Positions 45,420-54,900 of a stretch of 64,000 nt of DNA are shown piece by piece. The position numbers were made by a program, and so were the translations under genes. Location of the stretch: the NCBI RefSeq assembly GCF_035946055.1, contig NZ_CP108364.1, forward strand, positions 3,472,001 to 3,536,000. The letters run 5' to 3'. How positions within the stretch are numbered: position 1 is the first letter of the stretch; every line of letters begins with the position of its first letter. This DNA comes from Streptomyces sp. NBC_01341 (GTDB taxonomy: Bacteria > Actinomycetota > Actinomycetes > Streptomycetales > Streptomycetaceae). The notes under the pieces are model-generated. The model did not search any database. It was not told where the DNA came from and saw only the letters and a list, made by a program, of their open reading frames with translations.

Positions 45420-47531
45420 TCAGGACTGCAGCGTCCGGCGCGCCGGGACCACACCGGCGGCCACCGCTCGTTGGCGCGGTGCCGCCGTGCCCGTCCAGCA
45501 GGTGCCCCGGCGCGTGACCAGGCGGCGGAGCCACAGCTCCGTGGACGCCAGCTCGGCCAGGCCGTCCAGCGGGAGGGGCTCACCCTCGGACGCGGCGCGG
45601 AGGGCCTTGCGTACGACGCGCGCCTCGATCAGGCCCGCGTCGGCGAGCAGGGGCGCGTCGAAGAGGGCGATCAGGTCCGGCAGGGCGGCACGCAGACCGA
45701 GCCGTCCCGCCGCGGTCGAGGTCGCCTGGGACGGGGTGCCCCATCCGGGCGGCAGCTCGTGGATGCCGGCGCCCGCGAGCACCCGGCGCAGGATCGCGGC
45801 CCTCGCGCCCGGCTGGACCCGCAGCGATTCGGGGAGGGCGCGGGCGGCCCGTACGACCTGGTTGTCGAGGAAGGGGGCGTGCAGCCGCTGGCTGCGGATC
45901 TCGGCGGCCTGCTCCAGGATCCGCTGGCCGGCGGCGTGCCGGGCGAGCGCGGCGCGGGCGCGGGCCTCTCCGGGGCGCTGGACCGAGGCGGGCCGGAAGG
46001 CCGCCTCCTGAAGGCGAACCGATACTTCCGCGAGTGCCTCACCCGTGAGCCAGCGTGCGGCGGGACCCGGCCGCGACCAGGTGAGGGAGGCGAGCGAGGC
46101 GTCGGCCGGGGTGTCGAACCCGGGGATGTCGCGGTTGGCCTCCGGCAACACGGAGGCGGCCGTCTCGAGGCCGGTGCGGTACGACGTCCTGGCCAGCCGG
46201 CGGGCGGCCCGGTAGACGGCCAGCGGGACGAACAGGGAGTGTGTGGAGGGCCCTTCGGCCCTGGCGAGCGCGGCGACGGGCCGCAGGATGTGACGTCTGC
46301 GCCGGTCCATGAGCAGGTCGGCCAGCCGGGCGGGGTGCGCGTCCAGCACCTGACGGGCGCCGTGGCCGACGAAGTGGTCGGCGCTGCCCGCGGCGAGCCG
46401 TCTCCGGTGGCGTTCGGCGACGACGAGGGAGGGGGCGGGCTCGTCGGTGAGCGGCCCGTTCTCCAGCGACGCGTAGGGCAGGGCGTCCTCGCCCGCCGCG
46501 ACGACCACATGGTGCAGCCGCGGGTTGGCGGCGATGGCGCGAGCGCGCTCCATCTCGTCCTCGTGGCCCTGCGTGGACAGGTCGTTGAAGGTGACGGCGA
46601 GGAGCCGTTCGCCCGCTCCCGTGCCGTGGCCCAGGAGGGTGCCGGGGAGTCCCGGCAGTCCGGCGGCGAGCAGCGCGAGGGTGGCGGAGGCGCTGCCGCC
46701 CGAGAGGTCCGCCCCGATACCTGGGACGGGGGCGCCCCGCGCCGCGCGGCGTTCGGCGGGTCCCATGCCGGGGACGGGCCCGGGGTCGGGCGGCAGGGTC
46801 TCCGGGGCGTGGCGCGGGGCGGTCAGCCGGGCGCGTACGGCGTCGACCAGCGCGTCCCGCACGCCCTCGACCGCTCTCACCGGGTCGGTCTGCGGGGCGG
46901 CCACCGCGAGCGAGGCGACCGCTTCGTACCCGGTGATCTCTCGCGAACCCTCCCGGAGGATCAGCGCGTGCCCCGGCGGGATCCGTCTGACCCCTTCGTA
47001 CGGTGTGCCGTCGCCCAGTGCCTCCGGGGTCTCGGGGCAGGCCAGCAGCGCCGCCAGGTGGCCGATGTCGAGCTGCGCCTCGATGAGGTCGGCGAGCGGG
47101 AGGGCAGCCGTGGCGTACGCGGTGCCGTTGGCCCAGGGGGTGTGGAAGACGGGGCGCGCCCCGGCGAGGTCGCCGGCGACGGTGATGCGCCGGCCGACCT
47201 GCACGACGGCCGTGTAACTCCCGGACCAGGCCGTGAGGTGGCGCAGTGCTCCGCCGCGGGCGGCCAGCAGCCCCACCCGCAGCTGCTCGTCGGTGGCGCC
47301 GCAGCAGCCGAGCACGGCGAGCCGGGCGGTGGGCGCGCCCTCGGGGGTCGCGACGGTGATGACGCGGATCTCGTCGGGTCGCCAGTCGCCCACGGCCCAC
47401 AGCGGATCCGGGTCACCCCACAGGAGTCGGGAGCCGACGGGGTGGACGGTGCGCCCCTCCCCGTGGCGGCCGACCGCGCCCACGGTGCCGAAGCTCGCGG
47501 CGATACTGCTCCACCCCACCAACCAACGCAT
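45420..47531 (-). CDS. Asparagine synthase-like protein related to lasso peptide cyclases
   Basis: A 703-residue homologue of asparagine synthetase B. The N-terminal Ntn-like domain starts MRWLVGW with no Cys2, so it cannot act as a glutaminase; this is also true of lasso peptide cyclases. The synthetase domain has the pyrophosphatase loop as DLSGGSASATLALL (SGGSAS at 277-282): Ala281 replaces the usual Asp of SGGxDS. A later conserved core QRLHAPFLDNQVVRAA is kept. GGAGG lies 9 bp before the ATG. No lasso precursor, leader peptidase or PqqD-like gene is adjacent, so the substrate is unknown. It is 103 bp upstream of, and co-directional with, the AfsR-like gene. Confidence 0.87.
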   Translation of the reverse strand: MRWLVGWSSIAASFGTVGAVGRHGEGRTVHPVGSRLLWGDPDPLWAVGDWRPDEIRVITVATPEGAPTARLAVLGCCGATDEQLRVGLLAARGGALRHLTAWSGSYTAVVQVGRRITVAGDLAGARPVFHTPWANGTAYATAALPLADLIEAQLDIGHLAALLACPETPEALGDGTPYEGVRRIPPGHALILREGSREITGYEAVASLAVAAPQTDPVRAVEGVRDALVDAVRARLTAPRHAPETLPPDPGPVPGMGPAERRAARGAPVPGIGADLSGGSASATLALLAAGLPGLPGTLLGHGTGAGERLLAVTFNDLSTQGHEDEMERARAIAANPRLHHVVVAAGEDALPYASLENGPLTDEPAPSLVVAERHRRRLAAGSADHFVGHGARQVLDAHPARLADLLMDRRRRHILRPVAALARAEGPSTHSLFVPLAVYRAARRLARTSYRTGLETAASVLPEANRDIPGFDTPADASLASLTWSRPGPAARWLTGEALAEVSVRLQEAAFRPASVQRPGEARARAALARHAAGQRILEQAAEIRSQRLHAPFLDNQVVRAARALPESLRVQPGARAAILRRVLAGAGIHELPPGWGTPSQATSTAAGRLGLRAALPDLIALFDAPLLADAGLIEARVVRKALRAASEGEPLPLDGLAELASTELWLRRLVTRRGTCWTGTAAPRQRAVAAGVVPARRTLQS

Positions 47532-47974
47532 CGCCGCCTCCACAGGCCGTGGACGAACCGGCGTACCAGGACACGGGGAACGCCGTCGCGGGACATGCTG
47601 CCACGACAACGGCGCCCCGGAGGGGGTACGGGCGGCGCACGACGGATGTGCATGCGCCCCTGGCAAAGGCCCGGCCGCGGCTCCTGGGATCCCGTCGCGA
47701 CGGTGCGGGCGGCTCCAGGGGGTGCGGCCGCCGGTCCGGGAGGCGGGCCGCGCCAGGGCCGGGGCGTGGAACCACTGGGATCCGGCCATACTCGGGCCGC
47801 TCCCCGGGGGGCCTGTGCGAGCGTTGCGATTCAGCCATTCTCCGAAGGCGAAGGGACCGCGCGTTTCACTACGGCCGACGCCCCGCGCACAGCCTGCGGT
47901 GCGCCCCCACGGGCACTCCGAACGCCGGTGGACGACCTCGTGACGTGGCCCCGGAACGGCCCCCCGGAGCATGT

Positions 47975-48021
47975 GGACGTGCGGGCCGGCGCATCCCCCC
48001 GGTGCGCCGGCCCGCACGTCC
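47975..48021. terminator. Very strong hairpin in a 940-bp gap (19-bp perfect stem)
   Basis: Arms 47975-47993 and 48003-48021 are perfectly complementary over 19 bp around a 9-nt loop. It is not next to the end of any supported gene: the asparagine-synthase gene starts at 47531 on the minus strand and the NsdA-like gene at 48474 on the plus strand. The gap 47532-48473 otherwise holds only promoter sequence as far as I can tell; none of its short frames has codon use or a ribosome site that supports a gene. Confidence 0.7.
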
Positions 48022-48049
48022 GCTCCCCCGAACCACCGTGCGGCGCACA

Positions 48050-48078
48050 GTCCGGGAGGTGTTCGTCACCTCCCGGAC
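48050..48078. terminator. Second hairpin in the same gap (12-bp perfect stem)
   Basis: Arms 48050-48061 and 48067-48078 pair perfectly around the 5-nt loop TTCGT, 28 bp after the first hairpin. Two strong stems in tandem suggest a double terminator or a structured RNA, with no known transcript upstream. Confidence 0.65.
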
Positions 48079-48473
48079 CGGTTCGCCGCCCGCGGGGATT
48101 GGGGCGGCGGATTCCCCCAGCCCGCCGAGTCCAGTTCAGCGGGCCGACCCACGCAGGACCCATCGAAGCGCTTGCGATTCGGCCGGGCGAGAGCGCACGG
48201 CCGGGCGCACGGCCACACACCAGGAGCACGGCCGCGACGCCCTCTGTCGCACGCACAACATTCCCGCCATACGGAGGTCTGCCCCTTAACGGTGGGGATG
48301 CGGCGAACTACGCTGGGTGTACCGATGTTCTCGCCGGGGCGGCATATTCCACGGGGCCTGGCCAAATGCGTGTGCGGCCGGAGTGCCCGGGACCGCACCT
48401 GGGGAGAACACGGTACGAATGCCGCGCGCCCGACCGGTGACGCGGCGGCCGTCTGTGTGTCGAGGGGTGGCTC

Positions 48474-49973
48474 ATGTCCAGGGAGCAACGCGGGCCGAAC
48501 GAGAAGCTCGGCACGGTTCTCGCCCTCGCGGGAATCAGCAACGCCGGCCTCGCCCGGCGGGTCAACGACCTCGGAGCACAGCGCGGTCTGACACTTCGCT
48601 ACGACAAGACCTCGGTGGCCCGCTGGGTCGCCAAGGGCATGGTGCCGCAGGGTGCCGCCCCCCACCTGATCGCGGCGGCGATAGGGGCCAAACTGGGCCG
48701 CCCGGTCCCGTTGCACGAGATCGGGCTTGCGGACGCCGATCCGGCGCCGGAGGTGGGCCTCGCCTTCCCCCGTGACGTGGGGGAGGCCGTGCGTTCCGCG
48801 ACGGACCTCTACCGGCTGGATCTCGCGGGGCGCAGGGGCGGCGGGGGGATCTGGCAGTCGCTGGCGGGTTCCTTCGCGGTGAGCGCCTACGCGACCCCCG
48901 CGTCCCGGTGGCTCATAACCCCCGCCGACCCGTCGGTGGCCCGCGACCCCTCCGACGCCCAGGCCTCGTTGTTCGGCCCCGAGGGCGCATCCGGGGCGCA
49001 GGGGGGCGGGGTGCCCGTCCAGCCGGGACCGGACTCCGCACCCGGCGTCTCGCCGCTGCGCGTCGGCCACAGCGACGTCACCAAGCTGCGCGAGGCGGCC
49101 CAGGACGCGCGCCGCTGGGACTCCAAGTACGGCGGTGGCGACTGGCGTTCCTCCATGGTCCCGGAGTGCTTACGCGTCGACGCCGCACCGCTCCTCCTGG
49201 GCTCCTACAGCGACGAGGTGGGCCGGGCCCTCTTCGGCGCCTCCGCCGAACTGACCAGGCTCGCCGGGTGGATGGCCTTCGACACCGGCCAGCAGGAAGC
49301 CGCCCAGCGCTACTACATCCAGGCGCTGCGCCTGGCCCGCGCCGCCGCCGACGTACCCCTGGGGGGATACGTCCTGGCGTCCATGTCCCTGCAGGCGACC
49401 TACCGGGGCTTCGCCGACGAGGGCGTCGACCTCGCGCAGGCGGCGGTCGAGCGCAACCGGGGCCTCGCCACCGCCCGGACCATGAGCTTCTTCCGGCTCG
49501 TCGAGGCGCGCGCCCACGCCAAGGCCGGAGACGCACCCGCCGCCGGAGCCGCGCTCAGGGCGGCCGAGAGCTGGCTGGAACGCTCCAGGACCGGGGACTC
49601 CGATCCGTCCTGGCTCGGGTTCTACTCCTACGACCGGTTCGCCGCCGACGCCGCCGAGTGCTACCGCGACCTCAAGGCACCCCGCCAGGTCCGCCGCTTC
49701 ACCGAGCAGGCCCTGTCCCGGCCCACCGACGAGTTCGTCCGCTCACACGGACTGCGCCTCGTCGTGTCGGCCGTCGCCGAGCTCGAGTCCGGCAATCTCG
49801 ACGCCGCCTGCGCGGCCGGCACCCGGGCGGTCGAGGTGGCCGGGCGCATCTCGTCCGCGCGCACCACCGAGTACGTGCGCGACCTCCTGCACCGCCTGGA
49901 GCCGTACGGGGACGAGCCTCGCGTGGCCGAACTGCGCGAGAGGGCCCGTCCGCTTCTCGTCACACCGGTCTGA
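48474..49973 (+). CDS. NsdA-like regulatory protein with TPR-type C-terminus
   Basis: A 499-residue protein of the Streptomyces NsdA family, sometimes annotated as sporulation-associated. The N-terminus (8-75) has an HTH-like region, [20 protein letters not shown] and [18 protein letters not shown]. The C-terminal half is a helical TPR-like array ([20 protein letters not shown] and [13 protein letters not shown]). NsdA negatively affects antibiotic production and aerial growth in S. coelicolor; whether this paralogue does the same is inferred. The position agrees with my memory of SCO4114. A GGGG tract lies before the ATG. The promoter is probably near 48285-48320. Confidence 0.87.
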   Translation: MSREQRGPNEKLGTVLALAGISNAGLARRVNDLGAQRGLTLRYDKTSVARWVAKGMVPQGAAPHLIAAAIGAKLGRPVPLHEIGLADADPAPEVGLAFPRDVGEAVRSATDLYRLDLAGRRGGGGIWQSLAGSFAVSAYATPASRWLITPADPSVARDPSDAQASLFGPEGASGAQGGGVPVQPGPDSAPGVSPLRVGHSDVTKLREAAQDARRWDSKYGGGDWRSSMVPECLRVDAAPLLLGSYSDEVGRALFGASAELTRLAGWMAFDTGQQEAAQRYYIQALRLARAAADVPLGGYVLASMSLQATYRGFADEGVDLAQAAVERNRGLATARTMSFFRLVEARAHAKAGDAPAAGAALRAAESWLERSRTGDSDPSWLGFYSYDRFAADAAECYRDLKAPRQVRRFTEQALSRPTDEFVRSHGLRLVVSAVAELESGNLDAACAAGTRAVEVAGRISSARTTEYVRDLLHRLEPYGDEPRVAELRERARPLLVTPV

Positions 49974-50097
49974 GGTCGGACCGGGATCGTCCCGGTATGC
50001 CCGACGCTGTGACACACCTGTGCGCCACGCCCCGGCCGCCCCTGGTTTGAGCCCGTTGTCAGTGGGCCAGTGCACTATCGGGGTGGGAGGTGGCGTG

Positions 50098-51354
50098 ATG
50101 GTGACGCACGCGGCGTACGACTGCGATGTGCTGGTGATCGGTGGCGGAATCGTGGGTCTGTCCACCGCGTACGCGATCACGCGCACCGCGCCCGGTACCC
50201 GGGTCACGGTGCTGGAGAAGGAGTGGGGTCCCGCGCGCCACCAGACCGGGCGCAACAGCGGGGTGATCCACAGCGGCATCTACTACCCGCCGGGCTCGCT
50301 CAAGGCGCGCTACGCGGTGCGGGGGGCCGCCGAGCTGATCGACTTCTGTACGGAGCACGGCATCCCGCACGCGGTGACGGGCAAGCTCATCGTGGCGACC
50401 GGCCGCGACGAGCTGCCCCGGCTGCACGCCCTGGTGCAGCGCGGCCGGGCGCACGGGCTGCCGGTCCGGGAGCTCGGACCCGCCCAGATCGCGGAGCACG
50501 AACCACGGGTGCGCGGCCTCGCGGCGATCAGGGTGGGCACGACGGGGGTGTGCGACTTCACCGCGGTCGCCGTCCGCCTGGCCTCGGAGGCGAGCGCCGC
50601 GGGCGGACAGGTGAGGTACGGCGCGGAGGTCGTCGCCGTCGACCGGCGCTCCTGGGGTGTGGCGGTGCGCACGGCCGACGGCCAGGTGGTCAGGGCCCGT
50701 GTCCTCGTGAACTGCGCGGGTCTGCACAGCGACCGGGTGGCCGCTCTCGCCGGTGACGACCCGGGCGCGCGCATCGTGCCCTTCCGCGGGGAGTACTACG
50801 AGCTGACCCGGCCCGAGCTGGTGCGCGGGCTCGTCTATCCGGTGCCCGATCCCGCGTTCCCCTTCCTCGGGGTGCATCTGACGCGGGGAGTCGACGGCAC
50901 GGTCCACGTCGGGCCCAACGCGGTGCCGGCACTGGCACGCGAGGGATACGGCCGCACGGTCGTCCACCCGCGCGAGCTGGCCGCCACCCTGGCCTGGCCA
51001 GGCTCCTGGCGGATCGCCCGCAGGCACTGGCGGTACGGGGCGGGCGAGGTGCACAGATCCCTCTCGAAGAGCGCGTTCACCCGGGCCGTCCAGCGACTGC
51101 TGCCCGAGGTGACGGAGGCCGACCTGCGCCCGTCGCCGGCCGGGGTCCGGGCACAGGCGGTCCTGCGGGACGGCACGCTGGTGGACGACTTCCTGATCCG
51201 GGACGCCCCGCACACGGTGCACGTGCTGAACGCCCCGTCGCCCGCGGCCACGGCCTCCCTGCCCATCGGGAGGGAGGTGGCGCGCCGGGCTCTGCTGCGG
51301 GCTCGCGCGACGGGGTGGACGCCGCCCGCCGTAGAATCGGGTCATTGTGTCTGA
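50098..51354 (+). CDS. lhgO: L-2-hydroxyglutarate oxidase
   Basis: A 418-residue FAD enzyme of the DAO fold. The dinucleotide-binding motif DVLVIGGGIVGLSTAYAI is at the N-terminus (about 10-27), followed by the LhgO signature HQTGRNSGVIHSGIYYPPGS. The C-terminus has VLNAPSPAATASLPIGREVA. Family members oxidise L-2-hydroxyglutarate to 2-oxoglutarate, a metabolite repair reaction linked to the respiratory chain. GGGAGGTGG precedes the ATG. Its 3' end overlaps trmB by 8 bp. Confidence 0.92.
   Translation: MVTHAAYDCDVLVIGGGIVGLSTAYAITRTAPGTRVTVLEKEWGPARHQTGRNSGVIHSGIYYPPGSLKARYAVRGAAELIDFCTEHGIPHAVTGKLIVATGRDELPRLHALVQRGRAHGLPVRELGPAQIAEHEPRVRGLAAIRVGTTGVCDFTAVAVRLASEASAAGGQVRYGAEVVAVDRRSWGVAVRTADGQVVRARVLVNCAGLHSDRVAALAGDDPGARIVPFRGEYYELTRPELVRGLVYPVPDPAFPFLGVHLTRGVDGTVHVGPNAVPALAREGYGRTVVHPRELAATLAWPGSWRIARRHWRYGAGEVHRSLSKSAFTRAVQRLLPEVTEADLRPSPAGVRAQAVLRDGTLVDDFLIRDAPHTVHVLNAPSPAATASLPIGREVARRALLRARATGWTPPAVESGHCV
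51332..51337 (+). promoter_or_regulatory. -10 element of trmB
   Basis: TAGAAT lies 9 bp before the trmB GTG, inside the end of lhgO. The expected transcription start leaves only a few bases of leader, so trmB probably has a near-leaderless message besides any read-through from lhgO. Confidence 0.55.
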
Positions 51355-52225
51355 GCCTGTGAACCCCACCCCAGAGACGCCCGGCCCCACCCCAGAGACG
51401 CCCGGCGTCCCGCCGGAGACCGTCCCCGCGCCGGAGACGGACGCGGACAGGGACGCCGAGGCGCGGCGTGCCGCCTCCTTCGAACGCCAGCGGAGGCTGC
51501 GCCAGGAACCCCGCTTCCCCGGCGGTCCCGCCGCCGACCCGGCGGGCTCGCACCACGAGCGCCGGATCCGCAGCTTCCAGCCACGCCGCAGCCGGGTGAC
51601 GACCGGCCAGGAGGAGGCACTCCAGCGCCTGTGGCCCACGTGGGGCCTGGACATCGACGGCAAGAGCGTCATCGACCTCCCCACGCTGTTCGACGGCCTC
51701 CCGGTGGTCCTGGAGATCGGCTTCGGCATGGGTGAGGCCACGGCGCAGATGGCGGCCGACGACCCCACGACCGGAATCCTCGCCGTCGACGTGCACACCC
51801 CGGGGCAGGGCAATCTGCTCGGCCTCGCCGACCGGGCGGGGGTGTCCAACGTCCGCGTCGCCAACGGCGACGCGATCATTCTGCTCCGGGAGATGCTGGA
51901 GCCTGCCTCGCTGGACGGGCTCCGGGTGTACTTCCCCGACCCCTGGCCCAAGAAGCGGCACCACAAGCGGCGGCTGATCCAGCCGGAGTTCCTCGACCTG
52001 GTGGCACGGTGCCTGAAGCCCGGAGCGCTCGTCCACTGCGCGACGGACTGGGAGCCCTACGCCGAGCAGATGCTGGACGTCCTGACGGCACATCCCCTGT
52101 ACGAGAACACGCAGGCGGACGGCGGCTTCGCGCCCCGGCCGTCCTTCCGGCCGCTGACCCGCTTCGAGGGACAGGGCCTGGACAAGGGACACGTGGTGCA
52201 CGACGTCCTGTTCACCCGTCGCTGA
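51347..52225 (+). CDS. trmB: tRNA (guanine-N7)-methyltransferase
   Basis: A 292-residue enzyme that makes m7G46 in tRNA using S-adenosylmethionine. The SAM motif is VLEIGFGMGEATA, and the catalytic/tRNA segment is VYFPDPWPKKRHHKRR, the TrmB hallmark. The N-terminal 70 residues are an actinobacterial extension, Pro/Glu-rich, with PTPETPG repeated twice (21-bp DNA repeat). The GTG has no good ribosome site but a close -10. It overlaps lhgO by 8 bp. Confidence 0.95.
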   Translation: MSEPVNPTPETPGPTPETPGVPPETVPAPETDADRDAEARRAASFERQRRLRQEPRFPGGPAADPAGSHHERRIRSFQPRRSRVTTGQEEALQRLWPTWGLDIDGKSVIDLPTLFDGLPVVLEIGFGMGEATAQMAADDPTTGILAVDVHTPGQGNLLGLADRAGVSNVRVANGDAIILLREMLEPASLDGLRVYFPDPWPKKRHHKRRLIQPEFLDLVARCLKPGALVHCATDWEPYAEQMLDVLTAHPLYENTQADGGFAPRPSFRPLTRFEGQGLDKGHVVHDVLFTRR

Positions 52226-52259
52226 CCGGCCGTCGGCGGACGTCCCGGCCGTCGCACCG

Positions 52260-52289
52260 TGGCACGGTGCCGGTCCCTCTCGTTAGGGT
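52260..52289 (+). promoter_or_regulatory. Putative promoter of prsW-like gene, leaderless
   Basis: TGGCAC (52260-52265) and TAGGGT (52284-52289) are 18 bp apart, and the GTG start follows only 6 bp after the -10. No ribosome site is present, consistent with leaderless translation. Confidence 0.55.
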
Positions 52290-52295
52290 CGTCAG

Positions 52296-53762
52296 GTGTC
52301 CGAGTGGTCCGTACAGCACCAGCAGCCGGCCGTCCCGGTTCTCGAGGAGCAGCAGCTCGACGAGTACCTGGGCGCCGTACCGGAGCACGGCCAGTGGCGT
52401 TACCGGCCGAGCCGCGTCGGCATGGTCTGGCGCAGCAAGGCGTTCCGCGCCGGTGCGGTCGTCACCGTCCTCGCCCTCTGCGGGCTGGTGATCCTGGCCC
52501 TGGTGCGCGAACAGACCGGCACCGAGGGCTTCCTGGTGGGCCTCGGCCTGGCCGTGCTGCCCGTGCCGCTGCTGATGGCGGCGTTCCGCTGGCTCGACCG
52601 TGTCGAGCCGGGCCCGTGGCGCAATCTGCTGTTCGCGTTCTCCTGGGGCGCCTGCGCCGCCGCGCTCGTCGCCATCATCGCCAATTCCTTCGCCACCCGG
52701 TGGATAGCCACGGCCACCGCGGATCCGGCGAGCGCGGACACCCTCGGCGCCACCGTCATCGCACCGGTCGTCGAGGAGACCGCGAAGGCGGCGGCCGTCC
52801 TGCTGATCTTCCTCTTCCGCAGACGGCAGTTCGGCGGTGTCGTCGACGGAATCGTGGTCGCCGGTTTCACCGCGACCGGCTTCGCCTTCACCGAGAACAT
52901 CCTCTACCTGGGCCAGGCCTTCGGTGAGGACCAGGAGCTGGGGACCACGGGGCTCGCCTCGCTGACGGCCGGGACGTTCTTCGTACGTGTGGTGATGTCG
53001 CCGTTCGCGCACCCCCTGTTCACGGTGCTCTCCGGCATCGGCTTCGGGATCGCGGCGCTGGGCGGCGCGCGCCACCGGGTGCGCCGGGTGCTGCTGCCGC
53101 TGCTCGGACTGGCCCTGGCCATGGGTATGCACGCCCTCTGGAACGGCTCGTCGTCCTTCGGCCCGTACGGCTTCTACGCGGTCTACGGCGCGTTCATGGT
53201 GCCGTGCTTCGGCCTGGTGACCTGGCTGGCCGTCTGGTCCCGCCAGCGGGAACTGCGGACACTCTCCACGGAACTGCCGGTCTACGCGGCGGCCGGCTGG
53301 CTCGGCCCCGCCGAGCCGGCCGCACTGGCCTCGATGCGGGCCCGGGGAATGGCCCGGGACAGGGCACGGCACTGGCACGGGGCCCAGGACCGCGCCCGGG
53401 GCAGGGCTGCCGCCCGCGCGGTCGCCGAGTACGAGTCGTTCGCGACGTCCCTGGCCATGCTCCGCCGACGGGCACGCCACGACGGCGCGGGCGCCGACTT
53501 CGCCGTCCGCGAGCAGGAGTTGCTGCACCATCTGTGGCAGCGTCGGGAGATCGCGGGACCCGCTCTGGGGTACGCGGCGCACATGACGGGCCGGACGCGC
53601 GCCCACGTGTCGCCCCCGCAGGCACCGTTCCCCCGCCGGCTCCCCCACGGCGCCCCGGCTCCCCGGCAGATCCCGGCGCCGCACCGCCACTACGGCGGCT
53701 ACAACCCCTATCTGGAGCACGGCCCCCGTGCCGCTCCGCCCACCGGGACTCCGCCGGGGTGA
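52296..53762 (+). CDS. PrsW-family intramembrane protease
   Basis: A 488-residue membrane protein with about eight helices between residues 50 and 320. PrsW glutamic-type protease motifs are present: APVVEETAKAAAV (EExxK), FTENILYLGQAF, MSPFAHPLFT and MGMHALWNGS. In Bacillus, PrsW cleaves the anti-sigma factor RsiW; the target here is unknown. A long cytoplasmic tail (330-488) is basic then Pro/His-rich. The gene is 70 bp after trmB. Confidence 0.9.
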   Translation: MSEWSVQHQQPAVPVLEEQQLDEYLGAVPEHGQWRYRPSRVGMVWRSKAFRAGAVVTVLALCGLVILALVREQTGTEGFLVGLGLAVLPVPLLMAAFRWLDRVEPGPWRNLLFAFSWGACAAALVAIIANSFATRWIATATADPASADTLGATVIAPVVEETAKAAAVLLIFLFRRRQFGGVVDGIVVAGFTATGFAFTENILYLGQAFGEDQELGTTGLASLTAGTFFVRVVMSPFAHPLFTVLSGIGFGIAALGGARHRVRRVLLPLLGLALAMGMHALWNGSSSFGPYGFYAVYGAFMVPCFGLVTWLAVWSRQRELRTLSTELPVYAAAGWLGPAEPAALASMRARGMARDRARHWHGAQDRARGRAAARAVAEYESFATSLAMLRRRARHDGAGADFAVREQELLHHLWQRREIAGPALGYAAHMTGRTRAHVSPPQAPFPRRLPHGAPAPRQIPAPHRHYGGYNPYLEHGPRAAPPTGTPPG

Positions 53763-53767
53763 GGGGC

Positions 53768-53794
53768 CCGTCCGGACCGGCGCGGCCCGGACGG
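53768..53794. terminator. Hairpin between convergent prsW-like and AKR genes
   Basis: CCGTCCGG (53768-53775) and CCGGACGG (53787-53794) pair perfectly around an 11-nt loop, placed between two stop codons, so it can serve both directions. Confidence 0.6.
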
Positions 53795-53808
53795 TTGGTG
53801 CCGGATCC

Positions 53809-54753
53809 TCAGGCCGAGGCCTCGGTGAGCTCTGCCAGCTGGCCCTCGGTCAGTTCGAGCCCGGCCACCGCCACGAGTGCGGGCAGCTGGCCGACCGTGC
53901 GGGCCGAGGCGATCGGTGCGGCCACGGTCGGCCGGGACGCCAGCCAGGCCAGCGCCACCGTGGCGATCTCGGCGTCGTGCTCCTGGGCCACCTTGTCGAG
54001 CGCCCCGAGCACCTTGCGGCCGCGCTCGGTCTCCAGGTGCTTCCCCGCGCCTTCGGCCCGCGCGCTCCGGACGGCCGTCCCCGGCCGGTACTTGCCGGTG
54101 AGGAAGCCCGAGGCGAGCGCGAAGTACGGGACGGCGGCGAGTCCCTCGGCCGCCGCGGTGTCCTGGAGCGCGCCTTCGTAGGTGTCGCGCGAGACGAGGT
54201 TGTAGTGCGGCTGCAGAGCGACGTAGCGGGCGAGGCCCTCGCGCTCCGAGAACTCCAACGAGGCCTTGAGCCGCTCCGGGCTGATGTTGGACGCCGCGAT
54301 CTCCCGGACCTTGCCGGCCTTCACCAGCTCGTCCAGGGCGCCGATGATCTCCTCGACGGGGACCGTCTCGTCGTCGAAGTGCGTGTAGTAGAGGTCGATG
54401 TGGTCGGTACCGAGCCGGCGGAGCGACGCCTCGGCCGCCCCCTTGATCGTGGTCGCCGACAGCCCCTTGTACTCCGGGTGGGCTCCGCCCTTGGTCGCGA
54501 CGACGACATCGTCCCTGCGGGAACGGCCGGACAGCCACGCACCGATGAGCGTCTCCGACTCACCGCCTTCGTTGCCCGGGACCCAGGCCGAGTAGGCGTC
54601 AGCGGTGTCGATGAAGTTGCCGCCCGCCTCCGTGTACGCGTCGAGGACGGCGAAGGTGGTGTCCCGGTCGGCGGTCCAGCCGAAGACGTTGCCGCCGAGA
54701 GCGAGAGGGAAGACCTTCAGGCCTGAGTTTCCGAGCGGGCGCAGTGATGTCAT
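53809..54753 (-). CDS. Aldo/keto reductase
   Basis: A 314-residue NADPH-dependent reductase. The AKR tetrad is complete: Asp and Tyr in NFIDTADAYSAW, Lys in VVATKGG, and His in IDLYYTHFDDE. The cofactor loop near the end reads APIASARTVGQL. Similar to the YajO/Tas-like group; substrate unknown. The ATG giving MTSLRPLGNSG fits the family N-terminus although its ribosome site is weak. Confidence 0.92.
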   Translation of the reverse strand: MTSLRPLGNSGLKVFPLALGGNVFGWTADRDTTFAVLDAYTEAGGNFIDTADAYSAWVPGNEGGESETLIGAWLSGRSRRDDVVVATKGGAHPEYKGLSATTIKGAAEASLRRLGTDHIDLYYTHFDDETVPVEEIIGALDELVKAGKVREIAASNISPERLKASLEFSEREGLARYVALQPHYNLVSRDTYEGALQDTAAAEGLAAVPYFALASGFLTGKYRPGTAVRSARAEGAGKHLETERGRKVLGALDKVAQEHDAEIATVALAWLASRPTVAAPIASARTVGQLPALVAVAGLELTEGQLAELTEASA

Positions 54754-54900
54754 AGCCGGGCTCAACACATGGGCGGAGCCACATATTCCGATCCCGGCGG
54801 CCGCCCGCTCTCGGAGTGCGGGGCCGGCGGCCCTGGCGTCGGGGGGTTGTGCGCCAGGGCCGCCGGGGTCTCGAAGTGCGCCGTGTGCCGGCGCGGGCAC

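Noticed and set aside
45420..48473. Lasso peptide biosynthetic cluster
   Set aside because: Only a cyclase-like protein is present; no precursor, leader peptidase, PqqD-like or ABC exporter gene is adjacent, and the ATP motif is altered.
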